This document shows positions 1 through 11,654 of a DNA stretch of 64,000 nt, one piece after another. Under the pieces are notes generated by a model. That model did no database searches, was not told the DNA's origin, and saw only the letters and a list, made by a program, of their open reading frames with translations. The position numbers were made by a program, and so were the translations under genes. The first letter of the stretch is position 1. Every line of letters starts with the position of its first letter. Source of the DNA: Siphonodentalium dalli (lineage: Eukaryota; Mollusca; Scaphopoda; Gadilida; Siphonodentaliidae); contig CP136066.1 in assembly GCA_032622095.1 (NCBI GenBank), forward strand, positions 9,635,784-9,699,783. Direction: 5' to 3'.

Positions 1-1080
1 CATTCACGTTGCTGAAATATTGTCCATTGCTTCCAATGGTCTATTGTTTCTACGTGCCGTGAAATACTGGTGAAATTAACCCTCTCCTCGGAAACGGCGA
101 GCACACCCCGAATAAATTATTGCGAATTATCTCTAATTTAATTTGTTTGTGAACGAAGGAGGTAACCATACAACTTTCCAAACTCCATGAAGGGTTTACC
201 ACTCTTGATGACTCGGTAAGACCGCTGCTACCGGCGACATGTTACCTACAATTGGTGGACGCGATATGAATATATAAACTAAGCGAACAGAGCAACATGC
301 TGCCATTGTTAAGCACTAAAAATATCGAACAAAATTGGTGTAAAATTTGAACCTTAAGTTAGAAAAGTCCCAATAAAACCGAAGAACTATATTTCGAAAC
401 GGCGTGATTCGGTTCTCCGATTAATTTATCAACAGAAAAGTCTAAACGCATGTGTACGAATTGTCACAACTCGCACGGCAAGTCAAACACAAGAGTTATA
501 ATTTGCTGCAATTGTGACGTGTAGCTTTCGAAAATCGTCAACAAAACTACCGCTCTGATTTCCCATCCTGTCATTATGTTTCAGTGCGGGAATTGTTCTC
601 AAAGCACATAGACAATTTGACTTTGGAGCGATCGGGTTAGGCCATTTTTTATCGAAAACCCAATGCTAAATATAGAAACACTGACCAGTAACCAGCCGGT
701 GACAGAGTCAGAAAGGAAGTATGACTGGTGCGCTCTGGGAGAGATTGGCAATTTTCGTCGTATCACTGCTGACCGCTAGGGTGACATATTTGTTGATCGG
801 GTTTCCTTTTGTATTGTATGTAAAAGTCTGCACACGTTAACCACAATCTACATTCGATGATGTTTTATGAATAGAAAGTTCACATCCCATAAATAAAAAC
901 CCACTTGCCGATTTCTTTTGCCAAATGAGAATGTTTTTGTCAAATGAAATATTTTTTGCTATTGGCAAACGGCAGCGCGATTCCTGATCAGAGATGACAC
1001 AATCTAACATTTCACTTGATATTTTAGACAATTTTATAGCGGAATCCAACATGCATCCACTATACATTACATTAAACTGA
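1..1080. other. Unassigned AT-rich DNA
   Basis: No coding frame, RNA gene or repeat structure could be supported here. Short open frames lack family motifs and have stop-rich neighbours. The segment ends where a degraded MITE-like sequence begins. Confidence 0.4.
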
Positions 1081-1275
1081 TAACGGAGTCATGTGCGTTA
1101 TTAAGTTTCATGGCGCGGACCAACGCGAAAACACACTTTAAAGAGCGTACAATGAAAAGTAGTGAGTTGGCTTATATGTGTCATTTATGCGCACATAATA
1201 TGCTTAGAATCGCCTCATTATGAGTCGATGTGATTATCAATCTTGTAAGCAAATGATATGCGTCTTTTCGGGAGA
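1081..1275. mobile_element. Degraded MITE fragment related to the element at 27.3 kb
   Basis: This stretch shares several short blocks with the element at 27,320-27,621 and its left flank: a tttaaagagcgtac block, a tagaatcgcctcatt block near a cgcacataat block, and a gggagaacag block matching gttctccc at 27,206. The order and spacing suggest an old copy of the same non-autonomous family. The inverted ends are not preserved, so the boundaries are approximate. Confidence 0.4.
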
Positions 1276-1322
1276 ACAGGCTGACGTTGTACACCAAATA
1301 GAGGTTAGAATTGCTTAATTTT

Positions 1323-1423
1323 CCACCTAGTAATCAATAGGGAATCTCCACCTAGTAATCAATAGGGAATCTGTCCACCTAGTAATCAATAGGGAATCAA
1401 TAGGGAATCAATAGGGAATCTGT
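1323..1423. repeat. Short tandem repeat (about 27 bp, then 11 bp)
   Basis: The phrase ccacctagtaatcaatag followed by ggaatc is repeated three times. The last copy continues as an 11-bp repeat (aatcaataggg) three times over. This is a simple minisatellite with a change of period inside it. No coding role is visible. Confidence 0.85.
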
Positions 1424-2039
1424 CGTTTTCAGACCAATGGTTGCTAATTGTTCTCCTTTTAGTAAAATCTGTGGCGTGAAATCACGTGGCGTAAACAAAA
1501 GTTGAGGTACCAGTTCAAACCCAAGGGGTGCGTTGGTACTGGGTGTGGTGCGGGGGTGTGTCATGGGGGTTATGGTGCGGGGGTATGGTGCGGGGTGGCG
1601 TGTTGAGGACCGGTAAATAAATCAAACATTTTTCATGGAATATTTTATTTTGTTGGCAGCCATTTGGAAGAACTCTTTTCATTATCTGGGAACGACCAAC
1701 TCAACAAAAAACAACTTGAATATTATTCATCCACATTTGCAATAATTGGACCTAATGATATAAACACTAATTAGTGATTCAACATTTCAGATATGTTGTT
1801 TTATGGTGGTATTACGACATTACTACACTGTGCGTGATCCATATCGTTATCGCTTTCGATTCATCTGTTGGAAACAACTTTAGATAATCGTTTGCTTCGT
1901 GCAACCGTCTGTGGCACATTCGCAAAACGACAGCGTATTCACACGCTCAGAACAATGAACCTAGGTATTTCTTTTTTCAAACAAACTCTGGTAAGAACAA
2001 TTATATGGGGGATGGAGATTCCTCTTCTATGTGGAGAAA

Positions 2040-2170
2040 GGGGGGGGGGGTATTTTTCCCCTTCCAAGTGGAGGGGGGGGGGGGTGAAAAATACATCTTT
2101 TATGGGGGGGGGGGGGTGACAGATACCTCTTCCATGTGGGGGTGACATATACCTCTTCCATTGAGGGGGG
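2040..2170. repeat. G-homopolymer-rich minisatellite
   Basis: Three runs of 11-13 G (starting near 2,040, 2,073 and 2,104) alternate with variants of the phrase gatacctcttccatg. The repeated phrase shows that the block grew by duplication of a unit of about 30 bp with a G tract in it. Open frames across it are proline- or glycine-rich artefacts. Confidence 0.75.
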
Positions 2171-2299
2171 TGAGAGATACAAACAATTCAAACGGGTTAT
2201 AGTTATATTTATGATGTGGGAGGGACATAGCCAAGATTGACTGTCTGTTCGTCAGAATTAAAAAATAAATAAATTCAAGTGAATCCAACTGAAAAGCAA

Positions 2300-3290
2300 T
2301 GGTGTTAGGATTATGTTATGTTATGTAATACACTTGGCAATATCGTCCCCGTCTAGTTTTAAATTATTTTAACTGAACTATGCCCTTTGTCAAGAAATGA
2401 CCATGTGTATTTGCGCCGGAATATTGCCAAACAATTAAAGGAACTCATTTCTGCTTAAGATGAAAAGGATTGCGTAGATAATAGCCATTATAATTATAGA
2501 CATTTACTGTATATTGTATAATTGGAGTGTGGTATACACAACACAGTTTTGTAGCATACCATCAAATGTGTTAATCGGAAACGGTTGATATGGGGTCAAT
2601 CACACTATTGACAGTTGAACTTACAGACACGTACGAAGTATGTTGAATTAGAGAAAATTAACTGACCGTTGGCCACGAATCACTGATATGTTGCTCGCAC
2701 TTCTTCTTCTATCCTTTTTCCATATATTTGTATAATTGGCGAATACGATGCTTAAACTAACTTGACAGTTGGGAATGAGTTAATATTAAAGCAAAGATGA
2801 ATCTGAATTCACCGAGCTTCCTATTTCGGTTCACCGATCGATTGTTGTTGCTTTCTTCTCCAGCCATTGCCCTTGTTTAGCAGTATTAAATAACACTAAG
2901 AAGTGCTAACAGCAAAGGCAGCTATTCGATAAACCAGTTCGACGATTTCTGACTGAGTCTGCAATTGATAGAGAGAACTACTAACGGGAAAATTTGGAGG
3001 CAAATACTTGAAAGCCATTAAACAATGCAACAGTCGGTGCCATGGCAGTGAAAATTGTTCAGATGCACAGTGATTCTTTGTATGTTAGGTTGAGAGTACA
3101 TTCTTATAGTTGTTCTCACTTTCATGTGAATACATATTAATTTCAAAATTTAGCATGTTGTTCCTCTGTCAACATTTATACGTTCAATCATATAGTTAAA
3201 CACATCTTATGGACTTTTTCGCGTGCGTGAAACTGATAAATTAGTACCCCGGCGCTATATCAACTGCATATGGGAGAATGTAGCATTTAC
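2300..3290. other. Unassigned spacer
   Basis: AT-rich sequence without a supported gene, RNA or repeat. Nothing recognisable was found on either strand. Confidence 0.35.
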
Positions 3291-3299
3291 TAACATTTC

Positions 3300-3592
3300 A
3301 CAAAATCTCAAAGAAATCTACCACACAACGCCATAGAAAACACCGTCTGAACTACCCTCAATTGTAAATATTCACATCTTGATTTGGGACGCAACAATCG
3401 CCGATAAACTACCGCAAGTGATTTCGCCATCGATCTCCTTGTGTTTAATAAAATATAAGACTGACGGTGTGTGTTGCAAATTTGGATCCATATTCATAAA
3501 AATAACAACTTTGAGCAAGATTATTCTCCATTTCTATGTGATCACCCCACCGGAGTGTTTCACATCACTTTCAGTTAATTCACGAAATCACT
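3300..3592 (+). repeat. Dispersed repeat, inverted copy at 9.04-9.30 kb
   Basis: The segment matches the reverse complement of 9,043-9,300 in the same block order. The blocks are a catagaaaaca/gtctgaacta segment, caattgt(g/a)aatatt, an atcg-ccgata block, a segment encoding no protein, tattctccattt, and the end ggagtgtttcacatcactt. The two copies are diverged by substitutions and small gaps, so the family is old. Its class is unknown. Confidence 0.6.
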
Positions 3593-4333
3593 GACTGTAA
3601 TATATATACCTTATGTTTGCTCGTATTCAATGTTGTAATATCAGTATTTTTTGTCGGGGAGATTGGCAGAACTTGTCCTCAAATCATCTGTGTTACACAT
3701 ACATGTATTTATGAGATAATAAAATATGCTTAAACCAAACACCGACTCACATAAAATAAACAGGAAGCTAAAATATTTGGACACCAACGAAACATGCAAA
3801 AACAATAAGTGTGATTGAAGTGTTCAGTTAAATAAATTCAAGATTAACATTGCGTTATAAGAATAGTGCATGACATTGAAAACAACACTAAACTAATATT
3901 TGAGACTATGAACATTGTTTGAACAGTGAATATCATTTATAATTTGTGTGCGAAATTAAAAGTTATTCCACTTAAATTATGCGACAACACATATATTGTA
4001 CAGTATATATACAGAAAATATCGGATACACACAAAGTACTTCGAGATGTGGGAGTCACTACCTCTCCAACTTGCTCGCTCTATCGCCTACACTAAAATAT
4101 ATCTATAAATATATCTATAATTATATCTATACCAACAGTTTGGTGCTGGTGATATTATATTAATTTCTAAATTAGTATTAAAAAGTTAAAATTTAAAAGG
4201 CTAAATCTTCCTTTTGATTATATGAATTTCCCTTTTCTAGCCATTATTAAAGGTATAAAGTGCTCCCATTCCTTTTGTAACTTTGCATGCGATCGCACTG
4301 AAGTGTTATATATCTGACTGTGTGCCATCTTGT

Positions 4334-4620
4334 TTAGGTATCCATGAAAAGCGACACATTGGCCAGTTGGTCTGGGTTAAATTTGCTTTGGTACACGTAG
4401 TACTTAATAATCGTATATAAAATGTTTTCGGTTTCATTATTCATCTGCGTCTGCAAATGTGTTCCAAGAAATGTGTATTTGGTCAGATCGATGTTTAATT
4501 TATGTTTAGACAGCCATTGGTGTGTGTCTACCAGGAAGGAGCGCACTGTGGAGCAATTGTAGAAAATATTATATATCGTTTGTTCATATTAGATTGTACT
4601 GTATGCACATTCAAGCCGTG
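4334..4620 (-). pseudogene. LINE reverse-transcriptase C-terminal remnant
   Basis: A minus-strand frame reads ETIYNIFYNC-like sequence (with Q for E), then STVRSFLVDTHQWL, then FLGTHLQTQ and NILYTIIKYYVYQSKF. The order fits the extreme C-terminus of many animal LINE ORF2 proteins: a Cys/His-like HxFxxC segment followed by a WL helix, an LG strand and an NxILxxxKxYIYxxK helix. The frame opens upstream of 4,546 but soon meets stops. I see no reverse-transcriptase core nearby, so this is an isolated fossil fragment. The clade cannot be told. This is inferred from motif order only. Confidence 0.5.
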
Positions 4621-5329
4621 ATAACGTGGACCATGATGGGAACAAGGCGCTAAAATACTGGAATAATAAATTAACACCAGCCAATATACACAGAAACGAG
4701 ATAGTGTTACACTAAGTCCGAACAGTTGGAGAATATTGTCACGTATTATCTGCAGGTATATCGTGAAAGAAATTCATATGGTGCCTTAACATGAACGGAC
4801 ACGTGTGTATAAAATACATATTTACCAAAGCTGATGACATGGGAGGTACCATTTCTTTAACGGAGTTACGGACAATGTCTTCAAATACCTGAATCGTTGA
4901 TTCTTACGAGTGATTTGCTACTAAGATCTAGTTCAAACATTTGGTAAAAGGCATGCAGGAAAATATTATACGTAAGTCAAAAAGCAACAACATGTATGCA
5001 CTCTAGTTACATGGTCGGACAATCAAACTACATCAGAACGATTCCAACGTATGGTCTGACATTTCCAACTAATATAAAGTCAAGCACGTGATTCTCAACT
5101 GGCGAACACCCCCCCCTCCCAACTCGTTTCGTCCCTGGACATAAAATATTGCTGCTGGTCGACATCGGGAAAAATTGCCGTCTACAAACGACCATTTTTA
5201 TTAGTAGATCGCCAGACAAATAGGCTAGTGTGTGCACGTAGCCTAATACTATTATCTAAAGACCTATTTGATATTACGAGTGCAGCGATAAAATATCACA
5301 ACTATACTTATCATTATTTAAACATTACT

Positions 5330-5720
5330 CTTCGTTGTTTTGTATTTTGAAATTCACAAACCACATATTATTAGAAGCAATATGAAAATAAATATTGAAA
5401 TTAGAAAGCTAAAACAAATTTAATTTGGAACACACAATCAGGAGAAACGAAATACGCCAATTACACAAATAAATTTCAGCAAATTAAATACTAAGATTAA
5501 AATAAAAAATAGTAAATTACAAACTATGATATGCAATAGAAGATAAAATTAAAAGTAAAAAATATATTACAAAATACGTATAACAATACAATATTTTGAA
5601 TTTAAATAGATAATTTGAAGTTAGAATTGTAGCATAATATAACAAAATAGCAAAATAGAAATTAAAATAATGAATTGAAATTGAAAAATTAAAGACAAAA
5701 TTGGCATATCGAATTATAAT
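5330..5720. other. A+T-rich low-complexity tract
   Basis: The stretch is extremely rich in A and T with many gaaattaaaat-like words. The open frames it contains are hydrophobic and tyrosine-rich on one strand and lysine/asparagine-rich on the other, as expected from base composition. No gene is supported. Confidence 0.6.
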
Positions 5721-6164
5721 TGTGACCATTTTTTCCCACCACAGGGTGGCTACTATCTATAAATCGTGCAGCGGGTGAGTTAGATAGTTGTTGGGGGAGT
5801 TATTGTACAATCTATACGTATTTTCCTTGCAAATTGCTGTTATAAATATAATTCAGGTTTACTGATTTCTGAATGTGAATTTTAACAGCTAATATACATG
5901 TTTTCCTGTCAGCAAAAAAGGATATATATGTTTCGTACACATATAAAATAATAACCTCTTGGGGTACATACTGGACGTTCTGATGGTTCCTGACCCTGTT
6001 ATTGTTTTCAACCAATTCCACGAATGGGAATGTCTCTAAAAGCTTTAGCTCTCTACCAAATTATAAAATCAGCTATAAAAAAAACATGTTACAGCTTATA
6101 TATAACATCAATTTATTGATAACCTTTGGTAGTTGTATTGTTTTTGTTTGGCTCTCTGTGATCT

Positions 6165-6420
6165 GTTGTTTGTTGTTGTTGTCTTCAGATGATATTGTTT
6201 GTTGTTATTGTTGTCTCCTGATGATATTGTTTGTTGTTGTTGTTGTCTCCTGATGATATTGTTTGTTGTTGCTGTTGTGATCGACGTTGCTGTTGTGGTC
6301 GTTGTTAGAGTTGTCATTAATGCCGGTGTTGCTGCTGACGTTGCTGTTGTGGTCGTTGTTAGAGTTGTCATCAAGGCCGGTGTTGCTGCTGAATTTGCTG
6401 TTGTAAATTAGTTTCTGTTG
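6165..6420. repeat. TTG-rich low-complexity tract with internal 63-bp duplication
   Basis: The sequence is a run of ttgttgttg-like words with a unit of about 60 bp containing gccggtgttgctgctg repeated in tandem. A related but shorter tract lies at 31,640-31,770. On the minus strand it would encode Asn/Thr/Gln-rich peptides, but the frame is not connected to the GIY-YIG frame. It belongs to the 3' untranslated part of the Penelope-like unit. Confidence 0.7.
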
Positions 6421-6797
6421 ATTTTTTTGTTGTGGTTTTCTTTTGCTGGCGGTACCCGTAGTCATGTTGCAATTGTTGGTGCTGTGTCTGTTGTCGTTGC
6501 GAAAAGTATCATGTGAACGATTAACTACAAGGGAGACCAATGTATTGTCTGAATCTAACCACTGTCGCTTTCGTCTGTCTCTAATTCATATCACGTGGGC
6601 TGACAATTCATATCACGTGGGTTGACAATTCATATCACGTGGGTTGACTATATAACATCTTTATCGTTTCATCTTGAAGTTGTTTATTCATGCCCGTTAG
6701 CATTGTTCCCATTTTACTAATAATTACTTGTTTTTGTATTGTATCAGCACGAACAGGTTAGTCATATGTTATTCGCCCCATCGTCACCGCTCCCACA

Positions 6798-7598
6798 CTA
6801 CTTACATGTATCCATCATTTTTAGTATTTTAGATTGCTCATCGGCAATGTTTCGAAGTTCATGTTCATGTTCCTTCATTTCAGTTATCACTGCTTCTAGC
6901 CTAGTTACCTGCTTTTGCAACATTTCCACATGACCGCGTAATTTATTATCGGTAGATCCTGCATTGTTTTGTTCAACCAGAGCGTTCTCTTTTGCTTCAG
7001 TTTTGGGAACAATCTGTTTGTCTATACCTTTCGGCGTGATATCATCAATATTATCGCCTTTAAATCTTGAAAACAGCAGTAACAGTCTGATGGGGTCTTC
7101 GGTCGTACCGTTGTCTTGTACTTGGTGGACCTTTTGTAAAAGCGTCTCGTCAAGTTGCATATTTTTGTATACCTCGACCATGTCATCCCACTGTTCACTT
7201 AATCTTTCACGTAGGTTCACTATTTTACATTTCTGATCCAGTTTAACATTCCATCCACTGCCATCTGACTTGCGTGTATTCATCTCCAGAATCAGACGTC
7301 GCTTGATATCACTGCGGATGATTTTAGAAGTTATGCCTGAATACATCACACGCAAGCGGATGCTGTCGAATGGTTCCGTCTTTAATCTGAAATGGTCATC
7401 CACGGACTTGGTGGTTCCTGCACGATGTCCGTTCATGCGTTTTCTCAGGGTCTGCATTGTTTCTCCAATGTAAATTTCCCCTGGACACTCCTTATCTGTG
7501 CATGAGATGGCATATATGACGTTCTTCGAATCGCACGCGAATTGACCTTCTCTCCCACTCTGTATTAAAAACGATTTTCCCATTCCGTTAGTGAGCAT
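6798..7598 (-). CDS. GIY-YIG endonuclease domain with C-terminal coiled coil
   Basis: The 266-residue frame from the first ATG has the GIY-YIG nuclease fold in order. NVIYAI (residues 26-31) stands for the GIY strand and IYIGET (42-47) for the YIG strand. The conserved Arg is in LRKRMNGHR (Arg54, His58), the metal-binding Glu is in RLILEMN (Glu105), and Asn117 follows. All expected catalytic residues are present. The frame is open upstream of this ATG to 7,661 and reads PKCKKKGCDTCPW, like the Cys-containing linker between reverse transcriptase and endonuclease in Penelope-like elements. After about residue 190 comes a tail with heptad-like Leu/Val spacing (LRGHVEMLQKQVTRLEAV), predicted as coiled coil. 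That tail is not a usual part of the family. The role would be DNA nicking for element insertion, or unknown if standalone. Confidence 0.65.
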   Translation of the reverse strand: MLTNGMGKSFLIQSGREGQFACDSKNVIYAISCTDKECPGEIYIGETMQTLRKRMNGHRAGTTKSVDDHFRLKTEPFDSIRLRVMYSGITSKIIRSDIKRRLILEMNTRKSDGSGWNVKLDQKCKIVNLRERLSEQWDDMVEVYKNMQLDETLLQKVHQVQDNGTTEDPIRLLLLFSRFKGDNIDDITPKGIDKQIVPKTEAKENALVEQNNAGSTDNKLRGHVEMLQKQVTRLEAVITEMKEHEHELRNIADEQSKILKMMDTCK

Positions 7599-7843
7599 AG
7601 GACTTCCCTCAATCCAAGGACAAGTATCGCACCCTTTCTTCTTACACTTAGGGTGTGCTGTTCATTCCGTCATTGTGCGCTAGCACTCGTGTCATATCAA
7701 CAAACCCATAAACAAAATTGTGTAATTCTAAGTATATACAGCATGGTTTCAATAGCTGTTTCATGAATCATGCAGATTGCAGGTTTACTGTTCAGGTACT
7801 AGCCCAAGTCTTTTCGGTATGCAACAGCTTGAGATATCGAATA

Positions 7844-8056
7844 CAGTAATGCCCAGAGTATAATCGACTCCTTAAACACAGTAGAATTATGGGTAACTTT
7901 TCAGGATTTAGTCGGAAATATGGCTTGTTGCCATTCATCAGAAAGCTCTCTGAGAGCTTTCCGATGAATGGCAACAAGCCATATTTCCAACTAAATCCTG
8001 AAAAGTTACCCATAATTCTGCTGTGGTTAAGGAGTTGATTACTTAGAGCATTACTG
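7844..8056. mobile_element. Palindromic MITE, family A (copy 1)
   Basis: The two halves are reverse complements of each other for almost the whole length: cagtaatgccc at the left end, gggtaacttttcagg, gaaatatggcttgttgcc, then the mirror order to gcattactg. The terminal cagtaatgccc also ends the copies at 11,076 and 22,360. A TA precedes the left end; on the right the expected TA reads CA. It has no coding capacity. This is a non-autonomous foldback element that must have been mobilised in trans. Confidence 0.85.
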
Positions 8057-9040
8057 CAGTTGAAACTGTTTTGGATCGAGTCCTGTCCGGCTACTCTTCT
8101 ATAACCTCTCAAGATTTTGAAGTGTTGAATGGGTCACCATGAATCGCTCAATTAAACAATCGCAACGGTGTTGAGTGTTTTGCTTATCGCTCACTATTTA
8201 CTGCTGTATATAAACAAACGATTGACTCACACAAAGTGTGTTTTGTGGATAATAACGCATTCATATGAACATTATCCTATACTATTAGTATATTCTTGGG
8301 AAACTTTTTGTAAATGTTATTTATAAATTATAACCTATAACGAAGGCCATCCATTCCTTTAAGTTCCAAAGATATAAGGAGAATCACTGCATTTTAATTG
8401 CATACCGCATCCATCGTGGTGCTGTTTTGTGTTCAAGTGACAACCTTACCATGGTGTTGGAAATTACTGCAGTGTAATACCACAGCATTACCTGGGTAAC
8501 ACCACGTTAGAGATGGTCAATTACTTTAAGTATATGCAGGTTTGAAATCATCACGCTTGGGAAAGGCTGCCCTCTATGTTCTTATAAAAAAGCGTCACTT
8601 TGACCTAATCTGACGAAATACTGGTAGTGCTACAATCAAGATAACTTCGACCCACAATTCTGGGCGTAAAGTCCATTATAGAAGAGTATCGGGATGGGAC
8701 TCGGTCCAAAACAGCATCAACCCAACCGATACCACAAGTTGTGGACAGGGAAAACTTGGTCTAAACAGGTACTAGTACATGCATGTATTACAAGCATTAA
8801 AGGGTACACTAAATCCGGCCATTTATGAGACCATCTTCTTGTATACTCAACAGAATATATGCAACAAATGAATGTGCTCTATGTCTAAGCCACATTAAGC
8901 TCCTTGTACAGATTACTTGGTGATACAGCAGGTTGACAAAGATAAAGGAACATCAGAATATTTTTATTCTGTGATGGATTTTAAGGCCTGTATGTGTGTA
9001 CATGTACATGAATCTGATTATATTGACATGCTGCAATAAT
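8057..9040. other. Unassigned spacer
   Basis: No gene, RNA or clear repeat is supported between the MITE and the repeat that begins at about 9,043. Confidence 0.35.
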
Positions 9041-9042
9041 GT

Positions 9043-9300
9043 GTCACTTGAAGTGATGTGAAACACTCCAATAGGGTGATAAAATATAAATGGAGAATAA
9101 TCTTGTTAAAAGTAGTACTTTTTACGAACATTATATCCAAATTAACAACACACACCATCATTCGTATACATAATTAAATGCAGTAACTATCAAAGGCGAA
9201 CTCGTTTTCGTTATATTATCGCCGATAGATGCGCCCCGAATCGAGTAGTAAATATTCACAATTGAGCGTAGTTCAGACAATGTTTTCTATGGAGTATTAC
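9043..9300 (-). repeat. Dispersed repeat, inverted partner of 3.30-3.59 kb
   Basis: Read on the minus strand this follows the block order of 3,300-3,592, including ctccatagaaaaca, gtctgaact, caattgtgaatattta, atcggcgata, tattctccattta and gagtgtttcacatcactt. The two copies lie 5.5 kb apart in opposite orientation, so they could pair as an inverted repeat, though their divergence makes this weak. Confidence 0.6.
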
Positions 9301-9309
9301 GGTTGATTT

Positions 9310-10660
9310 GCTTTCGATTTTCGGCTATGTTAGTAGAATGCTACCTTATTCCAGTTGGCATAGCGCCTTGGTACTAACTGATCAGTTTCACGCACCAGAA
9401 CAAGTGCATAATATATCTTTAAAAGTTCATATCCTTCAGACAAGCTCAGAAACAAGGCTTGAGACTGATCCATGGGTACTGTTGTGCTTTGTGTAGAGAT
9501 ATGAAACTGGTACACCTCCAAATTCTGGTCAATGTAGTATGAAGTACGGTATAACAAAGGTTATGCATACACTGGATGACATAGTGCACATTTTCTGAGA
9601 CTCATACAGGTACATACAGAAGCATACAGGTACATGTATGTTGTAGAATTGAATTCACTAACTTCACTTGCCAAGATTTTCACCACTAAGTCTGATAAAA
9701 TGTAGACGTCACTGATCGGTCTCCATCAAGGAAGGAATTGATGTGTCATTTTTGCCTTTGATGAAGACATTGGTCATCATTTGGTTATATATTAAAGCCT
9801 CCCCTTCGCTGCACAGTACTGGATTCAGTGCATACCGTCCATTGGCATACATATGGTACATGTATATAGCCAGGACTGTCACAAAGCAACAACTCACATT
9901 ATGTCATGCATGGACGAATACCGATAACATCTAGATTACATGTATCCGTTACATGTACACCGAATAACATTTGAAATCCTTCCTCATCCAGTCCTGGACA
10001 GAATTAATAATATTGGTATCAAGGGTAATCATTATCTGCAAGAAACACTCAGGAAACATGATTCTATGATTGGTTGTCAGATATCATGCCTTGAATGAAA
10101 TGTGTATGTCTCAATCCAGTCAGGCAGCTCCTCCTGTCTGAAAAATAAGATTTGAATGCTTGTAATGACATCAGAAAAGCGGAATGACTAATCATGTACA
10201 TATTATTAAGATGTACGGTCCAAATTAATCACCCGGGGGGGGGGGGGGGGCAGTTATAACAGTAATGTTATCCATTCAAACGCTGCATGTTGGTCAGAAT
10301 CAGCTACAAATACATATATTTACATACTAAGTGTTGTCATCACTAAATCCAACATACTGATTGGTCGGCGCCCACGTGGCTAGTTGCAGTTATTTCTCGG
10401 TGAATGCGCAACGGCTCATAACACCAAGCTCACAACACCATACATACGTCATTGGGTTTGGAAAGACGAACGCGTAATGTTTTGGGAGCATTTGGACTCG
10501 CGCAGGATTGACTTAATACATCATCTGGATGCAATATGAAGAGAAATTGTTCCTATTAACTTTTGCCAAGGGTGCTATTGGGTACTTTGGGCTGTTTTTT
10601 GTCACGATACACTATTCAATTTAAATACATTTACAAAAGTGGCTGTTTCGCTAAATGTAT
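9310..10660. other. Unassigned spacer with one long G run
   Basis: A run of about 16 G starts near 10,234. There is also a small repeat of the phrase catacaggtacat near 9,600. No coding frame with family motifs was found. Confidence 0.4.
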
Positions 10661-10672
10661 ATAAATATAAGG

Positions 10673-10821
10673 ATTAACTGTCATGTGGACTATTTTAATG
10701 GAGATGTAACCGTGAGGAAAGTGGTCATAACTTGTATGTAAAACCCTTTGGGTTTTACACAAGTTATGTCCACTTACCTCACGGTTACATCTCCATAAAA
10801 ACAGTCCACATGACAGTTAAT
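10673..10821. mobile_element. Palindromic foldback element (about 149 bp)
   Basis: The left arm begins attaactgtcatgtggac and the right arm ends with its reverse complement. The arms also match at ggagatgtaaccgtgag and at the centre, aaaccctttgggttt. The arms are each about 70 bp with few mismatches, giving a near-complete hairpin. It is non-coding and typical of a small MITE of a family different from family A. Confidence 0.8.
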
Positions 10822-11075
10822 ACTTATGTACATATACTAGTAGCATATACCGTTGTAACAGGATACCTCCCCTTAAATATCTCCCCACTAACAATACCCA
10901 CATGAATGACTAAAATAAAATTTCACTCATTTGATATGTTACTTGAACAAACAAAATTAAATAAAAAACAAACGTAAATCTCATAAAACATCTTTTTCGG
11001 GCCATTTCATGGTCAAATGATATCAAAAGGGTGAATTTTCTTTTAGTCAAAGATTGGGGGAATGTCAGGGAATTA

Positions 11076-11165
11076 CAGTAATGCCCAAAGTAAGTGACCA
11101 CTTAACCTCAGGATTGTGGGTAATTTTTCAGGATTTATTCAGAAATATGGCTTGTGTGGTCTCAC
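11076..11165. mobile_element. Half copy of MITE family A
   Basis: The segment starts cagtaatgcccaaagtaa and continues gaccacttaacc, gggtaatttttcagg, agaaatatggcttgt, matching the left half of the elements at 7,844 and 22,360. The mirror half is missing. A short related phrase (ctcaaagtaattggccacct) at about 11,353 may be part of another decayed copy. Confidence 0.65.
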
Positions 11166-11477
11166 ACCAGAAACTTCTAACACAGCAGTACTAGAAAGGT
11201 TACCGCTTCAACACTGCACCACATCGGTTGATATTTATGTAAAATATACGAAGCAGACTAGGTGTTATGTATTGCTCTGCGTACCTATTTTTCCATGTAC
11301 CTAAAAATAAGTCAAGCCCTGTTCCATGTGTGAGGTATGGCTACATGTATACTCAAAGTAATTGGCCACCTCTTAGTATAGTGCCCCCGTTAATACTGCA
11401 GTATTAAAGATATATAAAGCACAGTAACCTCCAACACCTCATTATGGTTACTAGTACAGTTTCAACGTTGCATATAC

Positions 11478-11650
11478 CACAGTTACACCCCATATGCATG
11501 TTGTCATGTCACACCCCATATGCATGTTGTCATGTTACAAACCATATGCATGTTGTCATGTTACACCCCATATGCATGTTGTCATGTTACACCCCATATG
11601 GCATATGCATGTTGTCATGTTACACCCCATATGCATGTTGTCATGTTTCG
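11478..11650. repeat. Minisatellite, about 28-bp unit, six copies
   Basis: The phrase ccatatgcatgttgtcatgt is repeated six times with acacc or acaaa spacers. One unit carries an extra ggcatatg insertion. Because the unit length is not a multiple of three in every copy, all three frames stay open and read CHVTPHMHV-like peptides. These are composition artefacts, not a gene. Confidence 0.9.
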
Positions 11651-11654
11651 CATG

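Larger units (their letters stand above)
6110..7661 (-). mobile_element. Penelope-like element, 5'-truncated copy
   Basis: The unit contains a minus-strand GIY-YIG reading frame (6,798-7,661) followed, in its own 3' direction, by about 690 bp that recurs at 31.43-32.04 kb. The recurring blocks are tttggctctc-gtgatctg, a TTG-rich tract, catatcacgtggg repeats, cttgaagt-gtttattcatgcccg, and ccatcgtcaccgctcccaca. A second copy with the same 3' region but a shorter 5' end is what 5'-truncated retrotransposition would leave. No reverse transcriptase is present upstream, so assignment to Penelope-like elements rests on the endonuclease type and the cysteine motif before it. A multicopy standalone GIY-YIG gene is the alternative. 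Confidence 0.55.

Noticed and set aside
6108-6540. Asn/Thr-rich and Val/Leu-rich frames
   Set aside because: They are produced by the TTG-rich low-complexity tract and overlap in several phases.
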